Positions 8,826-18,162 are shown, counted from the first letter of the stretch. The stretch is 64,000 nt of DNA from Paenibacillus swuensis (GCF_001644605.1 NZ_CP011388.1:4197501-4261500), one strand, 5' to 3'. Made by a program: numbers and translations. The notes: generated by a model from the sequence alone, not told the origin.

Positions 8826-8955
8826 ATGCTCATGTCTCTCCCTGCAATATATTTCTCTAGCACCAAGGGACATTATACGACGAGCCGATATAAAAAGGTT
8901 GTCGGAACAAGTCGAGGAATATGTGACAAATTTGTGACAAATGCCTCAAAGAGGT

Positions 8956-9822
8956 CTAAACAGTAACTTCTTTCACAAATGCTTTAACCAATCCGATGAA
9001 TTTAGGTTTCGTCCGATTTGCCACCGCAACTACTTGTTCATGCGTTAAAGGTTCAAGCTCTTCGCCAATGGCCATATCGGTAATACAGGATATACCCAAC
9101 ACACGCATTCCCGCATGTCTTGCGGCAATGACCTCACCTACTGTCGACATTCCGACGGCGTCTCCGCCGACTCTGGCCAACATCGTCAACTCCGCCGGTG
9201 TCATGTAAGTTGGGCCGCTTATGCCGCAGTATACGCCCTCTTGCAACTTCAACACCTCTCCGTCATCACCGGTGACGTTTGGCGCCAAGCGCTTGGCCAA
9301 GGCGCCGAAATCACGCGAATACGCCTCGGACATATCCGGGAAGCGCACACCAAGACCGGCTTCATTCTTCCCAATCAGCGGATTGGCTCCCGTCAAGTTG
9401 ATATGATCTGTGATCAACATCAAATCACCTGCGGAAAATTCGCGGTTCATGCCGCCTGCCGCATTCGTGATGACCAGTGTATCAATTCCAAGCTGCTTCA
9501 TGACATAAACCGGGAAAACGACCTTCTTCATATCGTATCCTTCGTAGAAATGGAAGCGGCCTTGCATCACAATGACCGACTTCCCTTCCAATGTACCCGC
9601 GACGAAACGGCCCGCATGTCCTTCTACCGTTGATACCGGGAAATGCGGAACTTCGTTGTAGTTAATGGCGACGGGCGATTCCACCTGATCGGCAAGGTCG
9701 CCTAAACCTGAACCCAGAATTAAACCGATGACCGGCTGAACTTCCCCAAGATGCTCTTTGACGTAAGATGCCGCCGCGTTAATTTGGTCCATATAGGACA
9801 AATCCGTATTTAAGGTTGTCAT
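8956..9822 (-). CDS. Purine nucleoside phosphorylase paralog with altered base-recognition residues
   Basis: A 288-residue trimeric-type PNP: ILGSGLG phosphate loop, HFPVSTVEGHAG, GRFHFYEGY and ITNAAGG are all intact, so phosphate and ribose chemistry should work. The purine-contact positions differ from classical PNPs: the Glu of GPxYETPAE is Met207 (GPTYMTPAE) and the Asn of CISNMA is Asp249 (CITDMA). In human PNP (Glu201, Asn243) the Asn-to-Asp change is known to allow 6-aminopurines. It lies 14 bases after the second PNP gene in the same operon. I infer a changed substrate, perhaps adenosine-like or methylthio nucleosides. Confidence 0.9.
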   Translation of the reverse strand: MTTLNTDLSYMDQINAAASYVKEHLGEVQPVIGLILGSGLGDLADQVESPVAINYNEVPHFPVSTVEGHAGRFVAGTLEGKSVIVMQGRFHFYEGYDMKKVVFPVYVMKQLGIDTLVITNAAGGMNREFSAGDLMLITDHINLTGANPLIGKNEAGLGVRFPDMSEAYSRDFGALAKRLAPNVTGDDGEVLKLQEGVYCGISGPTYMTPAELTMLARVGGDAVGMSTVGEVIAARHAGMRVLGISCITDMAIGEELEPLTHEQVVAVANRTKPKFIGLVKAFVKEVTV

Positions 9823-9836
9823 GTAGTGGTTACTCC

Positions 9837-10658
9837 TTACAATTCTGGGATGATGGATACAACGAAATCAAGGAACTTCTGCTTCACTTTCTCGGTCGTT
9901 TCCATCACTTCATGATGGGACAAAGGCTGATCCAGAATGCCGGCAGCCATGTTGCTGATACAAGAGATCCCGATCACTTCAATGCCGGAGTGACGGGCGG
10001 CAATAACCTCGCCTACCGTAGACATACCCACAGCATCTCCGCCCAGCACGCGAATCATGCGAATCTCGGCAGGTGTTTCATAGTTCGGTCCCAAGAGTCC
10101 GAAATAGACACCCTTCTGCAATGGAATGTTATTCTCTGCCGCTTTACGCACAGCAACCTCGCGCAAACGGCGGCTGTAAGCATCCGACATATCCGGGAAA
10201 CGTACGCCCAGAGCACTTTCATTCTTACCGATTAGAGGGTTCATCGACGTCAAGTTGATGTGATCTTCAATCAACATCAAATCGCCGGGTTGAAAGGACG
10301 TATTCACGCCGCCAGCCGCATTCGTTACGAGCAAGGATTTCACGCCAAGCGCCTTCATAACGCGTATAGGCAACGTGACAATCTGAACATCGTAGCCTTC
10401 ATATAGATGGAAGCGTCCCTTCATCATAATCACGGGCTTGCCTCCGATTTTGCCGACAATCAAGTCACCCGCATGTCCTTCTACCGTAGAAACAGGAAAG
10501 TGAGGAATGTCTCCGTAAGAAATAACTGTTGTTTCTTCCATTAATTCATCCAGAATCCCAAGACCGGAACCCAGAATTAACGCCACCTCAGGCAAAAATG
10601 TAATGCGCTCCCGAATATATTGCTCAGCTTCCGTAATTTTCTTCATTTGTTCGGACAT
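9837..10658 (-). CDS. punA: Purine nucleoside phosphorylase PunA (classical type)
   Basis: Splits inosine and guanosine nucleosides with phosphate. The 273 residues carry LILGSGLG, HFPVSTVEGHAG, GRFHLYEGY and VTNAAGG, and keep the specificity pair Glu194 (GPNYETPAE) and Asn236 (CISNMAAG). It follows deoB by 30 bases and precedes the divergent paralog. The clear start is ATG at 10658 after GGGGAG. This copy is the likely counterpart of Bacillus PunA. Confidence 0.95.
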   Translation of the reverse strand: MSEQMKKITEAEQYIRERITFLPEVALILGSGLGILDELMEETTVISYGDIPHFPVSTVEGHAGDLIVGKIGGKPVIMMKGRFHLYEGYDVQIVTLPIRVMKALGVKSLLVTNAAGGVNTSFQPGDLMLIEDHINLTSMNPLIGKNESALGVRFPDMSDAYSRRLREVAVRKAAENNIPLQKGVYFGLLGPNYETPAEIRMIRVLGGDAVGMSTVGEVIAARHSGIEVIGISCISNMAAGILDQPLSHHEVMETTEKVKQKFLDFVVSIIPEL

Positions 10659-10688
10659 CGTTTATTCGCTCCCCGTTCATATTCATTC

Positions 10689-11864
10689 TTATTTCAATTC
10701 ATTCAAGAAACTGGTTCCGTTGGAAGGCAACGCTGCTCCAAAGTTATCGGCAATGGTGGCGCCCACATCAGAGAATGTGGTGCGTATCGCCAGAGAAGCC
10801 GGTTGCGTCAACTGCGGGCTGTATACTAATAAAGGCACATATTCACGCGTATGATCCGTTCCCGGATGGACCGGATCATTTCCATGATCCGCGGTAATCA
10901 TCAATAAATCCTCGGGGCCAAGCTTCTCCAGAAGCTGAGGCACGTAAGCGTCGAATTCCTCCAGCGCTTTCGCATACCCGACCGGATCCCGGCGATGACC
11001 GTAAAGAGAATCGAAATCTACCAGATTCGTAAACAAGAGTCCTTTGAAATCCGTTCCCAGCAACTCAATCGTCTTCTCGATACCGTCCAGATTACTTTTT
11101 GTAGGATAGGAAGCTGTGACACCCTCTCCTGAGAAAATATCATTGATTTTCCCGACAGAGATGGAATCATAGCCCGCCTCCTGTACGCCGTTCATAACCG
11201 TCTTGGAAGGCGGAACCACCGCGTAATCGTGACGGTTCGGCGTGCGCTTGAACGCTCCGGGCGAACCGATATAAGGTCTGGCAATGACCCGGCCGACGGA
11301 GAATTCTTCTTGCAGGGTTAATCTCCTTGCAATCTCACAAGCCTTATATAATTCCTCTAATGGAATGATGTCTTCATGTGCAGCAATCTGAAACACGCTG
11401 TCCGCAGAGGTATAGACGATCCAAGCGCCGGTTTTCATCTGTTCCTCGCCGTATTCATCCAGCACTTCTGTACCGGAAGCCGGCCGGTTACATAGAACTT
11501 TGCGTCCGGTTTCACGCTCAAAGGCTTCCAACAAAGCAGGCGGAAAACCATCAGGATATGTATTAAACGGTGTTGTTATTTTCAGTCCCATAAGCTCCCA
11601 ATGACCGGTCATGGTGTCTTTACCCACGGATGCCTCCGCCATTTTGCCAAAATAAGCCAAGGGTTTGTCCACTTTCTGTACCGTACCGAACGCTTCAATA
11701 TTACCTAATCCCAGCGCCTTCAAATTCGGTAATGCCATGGACGGCACCTGTTCGGCGATATGTCCCAACGTGTGTGAACCCAAATCCCCGAAGCTCTCCG
11801 CGTCCGGTAATTCGCCAATGCCTACGCTATCCAATACGATAACGCCAATTCTGTTAAAACGCAT
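10689..11864 (-). CDS. deoB: Phosphopentomutase
   Basis: Interconverts (deoxy)ribose 1- and 5-phosphate, linking nucleoside phosphorolysis to central metabolism. The 391 residues belong to the alkaline phosphatase superfamily, with metal-binding [11 protein letters not shown] at the N-terminus, the phosphorylated Thr84 in [10 protein letters not shown], and DHGNDP and [11 protein letters not shown] at the C-terminus. ATG at 11864 follows AAGGAGGAG. It is the first gene of the nucleoside operon, downstream of the xerD terminator. Confidence 0.97.
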   Translation of the reverse strand: MRFNRIGVIVLDSVGIGELPDAESFGDLGSHTLGHIAEQVPSMALPNLKALGLGNIEAFGTVQKVDKPLAYFGKMAEASVGKDTMTGHWELMGLKITTPFNTYPDGFPPALLEAFERETGRKVLCNRPASGTEVLDEYGEEQMKTGAWIVYTSADSVFQIAAHEDIIPLEELYKACEIARRLTLQEEFSVGRVIARPYIGSPGAFKRTPNRHDYAVVPPSKTVMNGVQEAGYDSISVGKINDIFSGEGVTASYPTKSNLDGIEKTIELLGTDFKGLLFTNLVDFDSLYGHRRDPVGYAKALEEFDAYVPQLLEKLGPEDLLMITADHGNDPVHPGTDHTREYVPLLVYSPQLTQPASLAIRTTFSDVGATIADNFGAALPSNGTSFLNELK

Positions 11865-11964
11865 ACGCGCTCCTCCTTATTCATCCTGCCAATTACAGCC
11901 CTTATTATCTCACGCCGCCGAACGATATGCAAAAATCCCCTGTGCCTGAATTCCTTCGCTTCCC

Positions 11965-12002
11965 AAAAAAAGAAAAAGAAGCCACTCGTTATAGAATGGC
12001 TT
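11965..12002 (-). terminator. Terminator after xerD
   Basis: Minus-strand AAGCCA and TGGCTT arms with a 12-base loop (partly extendable by T-G and T-A pairs), followed by CTTTTTCTTTTTTT. It separates xerD from deoB. Confidence 0.85.
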
Positions 12003-12014
12003 CCCAAAGCCCCG

Positions 12015-12914
12015 TTAATTCATGCGCGCCCGGGGATGTGTCCGATCATAAACTTCTTTCATCTTACTTTTGGTTACGTGAGTATAAATTTGAGTGGTGG
12101 AAATATCCGCGTGTCCCAGCATTTCCTGAACCGCCCTTAAATCAGCACCATTCTCCAGCAAATGGGTGGCAAACGAATGACGCAGGGTGTGAGGGGTAAT
12201 TTCTTTATGAATCGCCACTTCCTTGGCGTGTTTCTTAATAATCTTCCAGAAACCCTGCCGGGTCAGACGCGCACCGTGATGGTTCAAGAATAAAGCCTGA
12301 TCAGGCTTGTTCGGTTTCGTCAACTGCGGACGCATCGTTTGGATATAGACATCCAAGCATTCTCCCGCGATTCGCCCGAGCGGTATAATTCGTTCTTTGG
12401 AACCTTTCCCGATACACCGCACAAAGCCCATCTGTAAATTCACACTGTCCATATCCAGAGAGATCAATTCCGAGACTCTTATGCCCGTAGCGTAAAGCAC
12501 TTCTAACATAGCTTTATCCCGCAGTCCCGCGGGCGTAGAAGTTTGAGGCGCTTCCAGCAGCGTCTCTACTTCCTTGATCGTCAACACCTTCGGCAATCGT
12601 TTCTCTTGGCGGGGCGTTTCCATATTCATCGTAGGATCGTGATTTAACAACCGTTCCCGCACCATAAATTGGTGAAAAGAGCGGATCGAGATTAACATAC
12701 GCGATATGGTAGCGGAAGCGCGGCCGAGTTGTCTTAGCTTTAGCATATAGGAGATGATGTGCGCTTTCGTGACCTGTTCCAGTTCCGTGAGTCCTTCAGC
12801 CGTAATAAATTCAATATATTTGGTGATGTCTCTTTCGTAGGATTCCAATGTGTTTTTGGAAAGTCCTCTTTCGACGGAAAGATAATGAATAAAGTTACGT
12901 AAGTGTTGGATCAT
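12015..12914 (-). CDS. xerD: Tyrosine recombinase XerD
   Basis: Acts with XerC-type partners to resolve chromosome dimers at dif sites. The 299 residues have an N-terminal SAM-like core-binding domain and a catalytic domain with Arg146 (ATGIRVSEL), Lys near KGSKER, His242 and Arg245 (HTLRHSF), His268 (LGHAD) and nucleophile Tyr277 (QIYTH). It lies between deoB and a DUF4227 gene, the usual place of xerD in spore formers (near fur and spoIIM). No sign of mobility. Confidence 0.95.
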   Translation of the reverse strand: MIQHLRNFIHYLSVERGLSKNTLESYERDITKYIEFITAEGLTELEQVTKAHIISYMLKLRQLGRASATISRMLISIRSFHQFMVRERLLNHDPTMNMETPRQEKRLPKVLTIKEVETLLEAPQTSTPAGLRDKAMLEVLYATGIRVSELISLDMDSVNLQMGFVRCIGKGSKERIIPLGRIAGECLDVYIQTMRPQLTKPNKPDQALFLNHHGARLTRQGFWKIIKKHAKEVAIHKEITPHTLRHSFATHLLENGADLRAVQEMLGHADISTTQIYTHVTKSKMKEVYDRTHPRARMN

Positions 12915-12984
12915 CAGTTGGGTTCCTCATTTTCTTAAAAAATCTTATGTATCTTTTTTCAACAGACAGCCACTCGATTCCTGC

Positions 12985-13221
12985 TTACTCCCCGTACCAA
13001 TAGAAGAAACGCAACCGATCGCTCAGAGACACTTGTTCGCCATTGTAGTCGGAACTGGTATTAAATACTTTCACGGACCTGCCCAAAGGTTCCCTATATC
13101 GATCGGTAGGTCCAAGCCACGCGGTAACGGCACCGGCGAAGTGGTATAGAAACAACGTGAGGATTAAGAAAATCAAAATAAACTTAATACGCTCCATCCA
13201 TTTGCGAAGTGAAACAATCAT
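12985..13221 (-). CDS. DUF4227 small membrane protein
   Basis: A 78-residue protein with one membrane segment (about 12-33, rich in Ile, Leu and Phe) and a soluble tail ending in RLRFFYWYGE, as in the DUF4227 family encoded between fur and xerD in Bacillales. ATG at 13221 is chosen because AAGGAGGGG lies seven bases upstream. Function unknown. Confidence 0.85.
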   Translation of the reverse strand: MIVSLRKWMERIKFILIFLILTLFLYHFAGAVTAWLGPTDRYREPLGRSVKVFNTSSDYNGEQVSLSDRLRFFYWYGE

Positions 13222-13371
13222 CCGTCGACCCCTCCTTGGGTACAAGTCCTGCTATAATCTAGCGTATGAAAGACTTATCTCGTTTATGTCGTGCGGACAG
13301 ATGACACAGGCGGATGGTTTTCCCCTGTCATAGAATGATGTAGTTTAACATCATGGCAGGAGGAATGCAAC

Positions 13372-14523
13372 TTGAAGCCTTTGCGAAAGTTATTGAAACC
13401 GCTGGCCGGTGCCGGATCAAGTAAACCTAAACGACAACTTCAACGGAAAGTCATAGTGTTCAAAAATGCGCGGAGTTACAACACATGTCTCAAGCATATG
13501 CATCAACACGGGGTTCGGCCGGTTAAAACGATGAAAGACATTCATGCCATTTGTTTTCATGTGGATAAACATCAAGATTTGAGTAAGTTGCATCGTCATC
13601 CTTCTGTTCGCGCCATTGAAACGGACGGACGAACACGGTCCCACATGTTGCGCAAAAAAGTAAGGATACACAATCTAAAGAATCGTCAAACGACGCCTTG
13701 GGGTATTGCGTGTGTAGGGGCTCCCCGCGCATGGAAAGGCTCTCTTTCCGGCAGCGAGGTGCGCATCGCCGTGCTGGACACGGGCATCGCCAAGCATCCC
13801 GACTTGTCGGTCAGCGGGCGCTTCAGCACGCTGGATTTCAAGGAGAAGAAGCTGGACGGGAACGGTCACGGCACCCATGTATCCGGCACAGCGGCCGCGT
13901 TGAATAACAAGATTGGTGTTGTCGGCGTCTCTCCCGCTGTACGATTATACGGTGTGAAGGTGCTCGATTCCAATGGAGAAGGGTATGTTTCCGACCTTGT
14001 CGAAGGAATTGCGTGGTGCATGAAGCACGGCATTCAGGTCGTCAACATGAGCCTGGGCACCGTGGAAGGCAGTAGAGCTTTGAAGGCCATCGTGCGCAAG
14101 GCGCATCGCAAAGGCGTCGTCATCATTGCTTCAGCCGGGAATGAGGGCAACGAAGCGGCATCTATCGATTATCCGGCGAAGTACAAAGAGACGATCGCCG
14201 TCGCGGCATCGGATCGCAAAAACCGGGTCGCCGGATACAGCAGCCGGGGTGCCGGCGTCGATGTAACCGCCCCGGGGACGGACGTTCTGTCCACGTCGTC
14301 CTCCGGCGGGTACACGCGCATGTCCGGCACGTCCATGGCGACGCCGCATGCCGCGGGCACGGCGGCGCTGATGCTCAGCGCCATTCCGCGCCTGTCGGCC
14401 AGCGGCGTCAAGGCCCTCTTGCGGCGCACGGCGCGCAACCTCAAAGGCTACGGCGCCCGTTCGCAGGGCGCCGGGCTGATCAATGCGGCCGCAGCTGTGC
14501 GCGCTGCCCGAATTCGCCGTTAG
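13372..14523 (+). CDS. Leaderless subtilisin-like serine protease (S8)
   Basis: A 383-residue subtilase. The catalytic triad is Asp136 (VLDTGIA), His166 (NGHGTHVSG) and Ser321 (GTSMATPHAAG), with oxyanion Asn257 (SAGNEGN). The first 100 residues look like an inhibitor-type propeptide, basic and without a signal peptide, so export by Sec is not evident; it may act inside the cell or mother cell. The TTG start is supported by AGGAGG eight bases upstream. It is the only plus-strand gene within the fur-xerD cluster, and its 3' third is distinctly GC-rich, both hints of later insertion. Confidence 0.93.
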   Translation: MKPLRKLLKPLAGAGSSKPKRQLQRKVIVFKNARSYNTCLKHMHQHGVRPVKTMKDIHAICFHVDKHQDLSKLHRHPSVRAIETDGRTRSHMLRKKVRIHNLKNRQTTPWGIACVGAPRAWKGSLSGSEVRIAVLDTGIAKHPDLSVSGRFSTLDFKEKKLDGNGHGTHVSGTAAALNNKIGVVGVSPAVRLYGVKVLDSNGEGYVSDLVEGIAWCMKHGIQVVNMSLGTVEGSRALKAIVRKAHRKGVVIIASAGNEGNEAASIDYPAKYKETIAVAASDRKNRVAGYSSRGAGVDVTAPGTDVLSTSSSGGYTRMSGTSMATPHAAGTAALMLSAIPRLSASGVKALLRRTARNLKGYGARSQGAGLINAAAAVRAARIRR

Positions 14524-14588
14524 CCTGCGCGCCGCCGCGCTGAAACGGCTATAACACGCGGTGCGGGGCGTCACCCCCGCTCCACATC

Positions 14589-14621
14589 AAAAACTCCCAC
14601 ACGGCGAACCGGTGGGAGTTT
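14589..14621 (-). terminator. Terminator between fur and the subtilase gene
   Basis: AAACTCCCAC and GTGGGAGTTT make a 10-bp perfect stem with an 11-base loop. On the minus strand it is followed by TT, giving a U run of five, so it fits the end of fur; it may also stop the convergent subtilase transcript. Confidence 0.85.
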
Positions 14622-14639
14622 CATAGGGGACAAGCCCGT

Positions 14640-15089
14640 TTAAGGTTTATTCTTATCTCGGCAACGATGGCAAATCCCGTGAAAATCCAGCCTGTGATCG
14701 ATAACCTGGAAATTAAATTCCTTGTCTAAGCGTTCCTCCAGCGGTCCAAGCCAATCTTCCATAATTTCATCCATGGCGCCGCACTGAACACAGATCAGAT
14801 GGTGATGATGATGCTGGTTGGAATCGGTACGGAGATCATAGCGCGCTACGCCGTCACCGAAATTAATCTTCTCGACAATATGCAGCTCACTTAGTAACTC
14901 TAACGTACGATAGACGGTCGCCAAGCCGATTTCAGGGGCCTTTTCCTTCACTAGCATAAATACGTCCTCGGCGCTAAGGTGGTCCTCTTCATTCTCGAGA
15001 AGAACCCGTACCGTCGCTTCCCGTTGGGGCGTCAGTTTATAGCCATGTGATTGCAGCTGCTGCTTAATTTTGTCTATGCGCGCTTCCAT
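14640..15089 (-). CDS. fur: Fur-family metal-dependent repressor
   Basis: A 149-residue ferric uptake regulator. An N-terminal winged helix (KLTPQREATVRVLL) is followed by a metal site in a His stretch (NQHHHHHLIC) and structural zinc cysteines CVQC and CHRC. The start is set at ATG 15089 (MEARIDKIKQQL), with GGGGAGAG upstream; the frame is open 13 codons further. Position between spoIIM and the xerD cluster matches Bacillus fur. The metal (Fe, Zn or Mn) cannot be told from sequence alone. Confidence 0.93.
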   Translation of the reverse strand: MEARIDKIKQQLQSHGYKLTPQREATVRVLLENEEDHLSAEDVFMLVKEKAPEIGLATVYRTLELLSELHIVEKINFGDGVARYDLRTDSNQHHHHHLICVQCGAMDEIMEDWLGPLEERLDKEFNFQVIDHRLDFHGICHRCRDKNKP

Positions 15090-15161
15090 CTGAAACTCTC
15101 CCCACTTCCGAAAACAACATGCTTCCATTATAGGGTGTGAATCAGCAAGAAGTCAACGTAT

Positions 15162-15800
15162 TCAACTCTGTGTCAAAGCGATCATAGGCGTTACCCATTG
15201 CATTAAGGTCGGTGAGACATATGCCTCAAAGAGGGAAGTTCCGAGCAGTACAGCCGCCATACTTAACGTTAACACGGAATAAGACATGAAAGGCTCGGCT
15301 AAGGCTCCGCGTCGTTGAAGAATCCGGTTTCGGACCATATACAAGGAAAACGAAATGCCGGAAACACTCACAATGATCAAGGTCGGAATAATGACTAGAT
15401 TTTGAGGAGCGACCGATACAAGCGCGAACAGCATCCCTTTCCAGGACAGTTCACCGACCAGGTAGCCAACCGTAAATCCGACCATGACGCCTTTCAAAAA
15501 GTCCAGCACCAGAATAATCGGCAATCCTATAACGGAAATGCCCAGTAACCAGATGAGCATGATCCATTTCATATGCATCCCAAACAGAGACACGAACGTT
15601 TCCTTCGGATGCAACTCCGACGCTTCGCCCAGACTGGCCACAAAACTGCCAAGAAAGCGCGTTAGATCCTCCCTTTGCTCCAAGGACAAAGCGTTCACCA
15701 TTAACGCCCCGAAGATGACACCCATTACAAACAGAACCGACACAAATATATACAGGGGCATATGTTCTTTCATGTATGTCTGAATTGAGTTCCGGCTCAT
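15162..15800 (-). CDS. spoIIM: Stage II sporulation protein M
   Basis: A 212-residue membrane protein with about five hydrophobic segments. SpoIIM joins SpoIID and SpoIIP in the septal peptidoglycan-degrading machine that drives engulfment. ATG at 15800 is chosen over TTG at 15806 because the GGGGG ribosome site is ten bases upstream. A sigma-E-like promoter lies about 35 bases upstream, which agrees with mother-cell expression known for this gene. Next gene downstream is fur. Confidence 0.92.
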   Translation of the reverse strand: MSRNSIQTYMKEHMPLYIFVSVLFVMGVIFGALMVNALSLEQREDLTRFLGSFVASLGEASELHPKETFVSLFGMHMKWIMLIWLLGISVIGLPIILVLDFLKGVMVGFTVGYLVGELSWKGMLFALVSVAPQNLVIIPTLIIVSVSGISFSLYMVRNRILQRRGALAEPFMSYSVLTLSMAAVLLGTSLFEAYVSPTLMQWVTPMIALTQS

Positions 15801-15804
15801 GCGC

Positions 15805-15857
15805 AAAAAACCCCCTTTCTTGTCCTATAGTACAAGACTATGAACCAAATGGGGGTT
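15805..15857 (-). terminator. Hairpin terminator overlapping the spoIIM leader
   Basis: Minus-strand arms AACCCCC (15851-15857) and GGGGGTT (15809-15815) enclose a second stem TCTTGT/ACAAGA, and TTTTTT follows. It would end transcripts from the Uma2-type gene. The GGGGG arm is also the ribosome site of spoIIM, so read-through RNA would hide it. Confidence 0.6.
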
Positions 15858-15863
15858 ATATGA
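15835..15863 (-). promoter_or_regulatory. Candidate sigma-E promoter of spoIIM
   Basis: TCATATA (15857-15863, consensus KMATATT) and CATAGTCT (15835-15842, consensus CATACAnT) are separated by 14 bases, the sigma-E spacing. Match is 6 of 7 and 5 of 7 defined bases. Known sigma-E control of spoIIM supports it. Confidence 0.55.
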
Positions 15864-15880
15864 CATGGAAGAATTGATCT

Positions 15881-16456
15881 TTATTGTGCAAAAAGTTCCG
15901 CAGCCGCCACCGTGAAGCCCTGGAAAATCCTTACGGGAATCGAAGCTTCCCGATCATAGGTTTCTCCATCAGTGTAGACACCATGTTCATCAAGCTCGTG
16001 AATCATCACGATGCCCTCCTGCGGGTAGACAATCCAGTACTCTCTCACACCAAACCGTTCATATAGCCGCTTCTTAACGGTAAGATCCAGCTTCAACGAA
16101 CCTGGCGAGATAATTTCCACAATTAAATCCGGTGCGCCCTTGCACCCTCGATCGTCTAACTTATCAGGATCACAGATGATGGAGAGATCCGGTTGAACGA
16201 CTGTTGATGTTTCTTTGTCGGATTCACCCGGTTTCGCTAGACGCACGTCAAAAGGCGGTAAAAATGTTTTGCATTTTTTGTTTTTCAAATAGTTCCCAAA
16301 CATTAAATGTAAATTTCCAAGTATTATTTGGTGTAATTTTGATGGTGCAGGAGTCATGGCATACAAATCACCATCAATGATCTCCAGCCTTTCCCCATCA
16401 GGCCACGTCAGGTACTCGCTGTAGGTGTAATCTCTACGATGTAAATGCATGCTCAT
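15881..16456 (-). CDS. Uma2-family (DUF820) putative restriction-fold protein
   Basis: A 191-residue protein of the PD-(D/E)xK nuclease-like Uma2 family: QPDLSIICD followed by PDLIVEIISPGS and a conserved lysine (TVKKRLYERFGVREYWIVYP). Such proteins are abundant in cyanobacteria and scattered in Bacillales; their function is not established. AAGGAG lies nine bases upstream of ATG 16456. It stands alone between spoIIM and an ECF sigma operon and ends at the hairpin listed above. Confidence 0.85.
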   Translation of the reverse strand: MSMHLHRRDYTYSEYLTWPDGERLEIIDGDLYAMTPAPSKLHQIILGNLHLMFGNYLKNKKCKTFLPPFDVRLAKPGESDKETSTVVQPDLSIICDPDKLDDRGCKGAPDLIVEIISPGSLKLDLTVKKRLYERFGVREYWIVYPQEGIVMIHELDEHGVYTDGETYDREASIPVRIFQGFTVAAAELFAQ

Positions 16457-16527
16457 CCTATCACTCCTTTGTAAAGTATCCTTGTACTTCATTATATCAC
16501 CAACGACACTGCTAATAAACTTGAAGG

Positions 16528-18162
16528 TTAAGGTTTTAACACATGCGTTTCAACTCGTTCCGGCTCCAGCACATTGTAATAGTTCACATCAAGCTCGACC
16601 TTCGCATTCACCGGAATACCCTCGTAAACTTCCTTCACATGGTTATCCTTCCCTTTGTATAATGTCTCCATGTCCGACTTGGGCATGACTCGTTTCCCAT
16701 TTACGATCAGATAAGTTTGGTTCACGCCTCCGAATCGGGAATCCTTACTCGATGTTTCTACAACAAACACATCACCTTGCGCGTAATACGTTAAATCGAC
16801 AGTAATATCTTTGAGCATGATCTGTGTTGTTTGCTTGCTTGTGCTTGCTGATTGTATATCTAGCATTGTGGTATGTTCACCTTTTTTAGCAATGAATGCG
16901 TCACTGAAGACCAGTTGCACTTTGTGGTCCTTAACATCCAGAATTTCGGGTAACTCAATATAATAATTTGCGTCATCTTGGCTAGAAATAGGAATTCGTT
17001 TTTCACCGACTATCAATTCCTTTTTCCAGTAATTTATATATCCATCTGCATTCGTAAAATTCCTAGATCCTACAACTTTGATCTGAGATGGAGACGCGAT
17101 CAACTGTTTTAAATGTACCCTACCTCCCTCAACATCCTTATTAAGAGAATATAGAGGATAAATTAACGTATCCTTCACAGCAAGCTCATGATCATAATCG
17201 AACGGTATGCTCCATGATCCCTTTACCGTTTTCACATGACGTTTATAGCTCAGACTAACCTGAGTATCTTTCAGTTCATCAGGAGATATATCCAATGTCA
17301 CCTCTCTCTTTTGATACTTCTCCTCCGGGTTGTAGATTATCAGATGAGTAGCGGCAACAGGTACTCCAGCTTGTGTAAATACCAGCTCAGGTTCATTGTC
17401 CTTGTCTTCTTGTTTATTCATCAGGGTGCGATATTTCACTCGCGTCGATTTACCTTCCGCCTTAACACTCAGGATTTCAACATAAGCAATCGCCTCGTTA
17501 TCCACTTCTGCCTTCCAATAATTAGAATCTTGCAACCTCAGCTCCAATGGAACCTGCGTCGTTTTCAACAATCGAATATCTTTGGCCTCGAGTTTCATTT
17601 GAACGGTATCAGGCAGCCCCTTCTCAGTCTCGAAGAAGCCGATGATTCTGTCTTTTGCCTCATCCCATTTAACAACTGTCTGACCGGGAACCGGGTAATG
17701 AACGGCGTCTCTTACCGTCTTGTCGACAAGCGTAACCGCATCGAAATCGGCTTTCTCTTTCAGTTTAAAGCTAAAATTCAATACGAGTCGATTCATATCC
17801 GCCAGTGCGTTGTGCAACGTCAGGGTTCCGCCACTTTCGCGGTCGCTCTTTTCAATGTTCTGACCCAAACCTTGCTTCATGGATGTGACAATCCCTTCAC
17901 GGCCGGACGACTTCATAATGTCAAAAAAATTAATTTGTACATTTGCGAGAACAGGTACCGCACTTAAACTGGCTGCCGCGAGGGCGACAGTGACTACTTT
18001 ATTCCGTATGGAACGTACTTGGGATTGGCCCTGTTTGTCATCCTTGTGTTGAGTCTGTTGATGGTTTTCATCAATCCGCGCCCACATAGCGTTAAAATCA
18101 GGCTGCGGAATTGAGCTTTTCTGAGTCAGGTGCCGAATGTGCTGTTCAGTGTTCCGTTCCAT
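16528..18162 (-). CDS. Anti-sigma factor with DUF4179 domain
   Basis: A 544-residue protein with a soluble N-terminus (about 1-55), one membrane segment near 58-78 and a long extracytoplasmic beta-rich region, the layout of DUF4179 anti-sigma factors. ATG at 18162 has GGAGG eight bases upstream; the gene overlaps the sigma gene by 17 bases, so the two are coupled. It would hold the ECF sigma factor at the membrane and release it on an outside signal. The signal is unknown. Confidence 0.8.
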   Translation of the reverse strand: MERNTEQHIRHLTQKSSIPQPDFNAMWARIDENHQQTQHKDDKQGQSQVRSIRNKVVTVALAAASLSAVPVLANVQINFFDIMKSSGREGIVTSMKQGLGQNIEKSDRESGGTLTLHNALADMNRLVLNFSFKLKEKADFDAVTLVDKTVRDAVHYPVPGQTVVKWDEAKDRIIGFFETEKGLPDTVQMKLEAKDIRLLKTTQVPLELRLQDSNYWKAEVDNEAIAYVEILSVKAEGKSTRVKYRTLMNKQEDKDNEPELVFTQAGVPVAATHLIIYNPEEKYQKREVTLDISPDELKDTQVSLSYKRHVKTVKGSWSIPFDYDHELAVKDTLIYPLYSLNKDVEGGRVHLKQLIASPSQIKVVGSRNFTNADGYINYWKKELIVGEKRIPISSQDDANYYIELPEILDVKDHKVQLVFSDAFIAKKGEHTTMLDIQSASTSKQTTQIMLKDITVDLTYYAQGDVFVVETSSKDSRFGGVNQTYLIVNGKRVMPKSDMETLYKGKDNHVKEVYEGIPVNAKVELDVNYYNVLEPERVETHVLKP

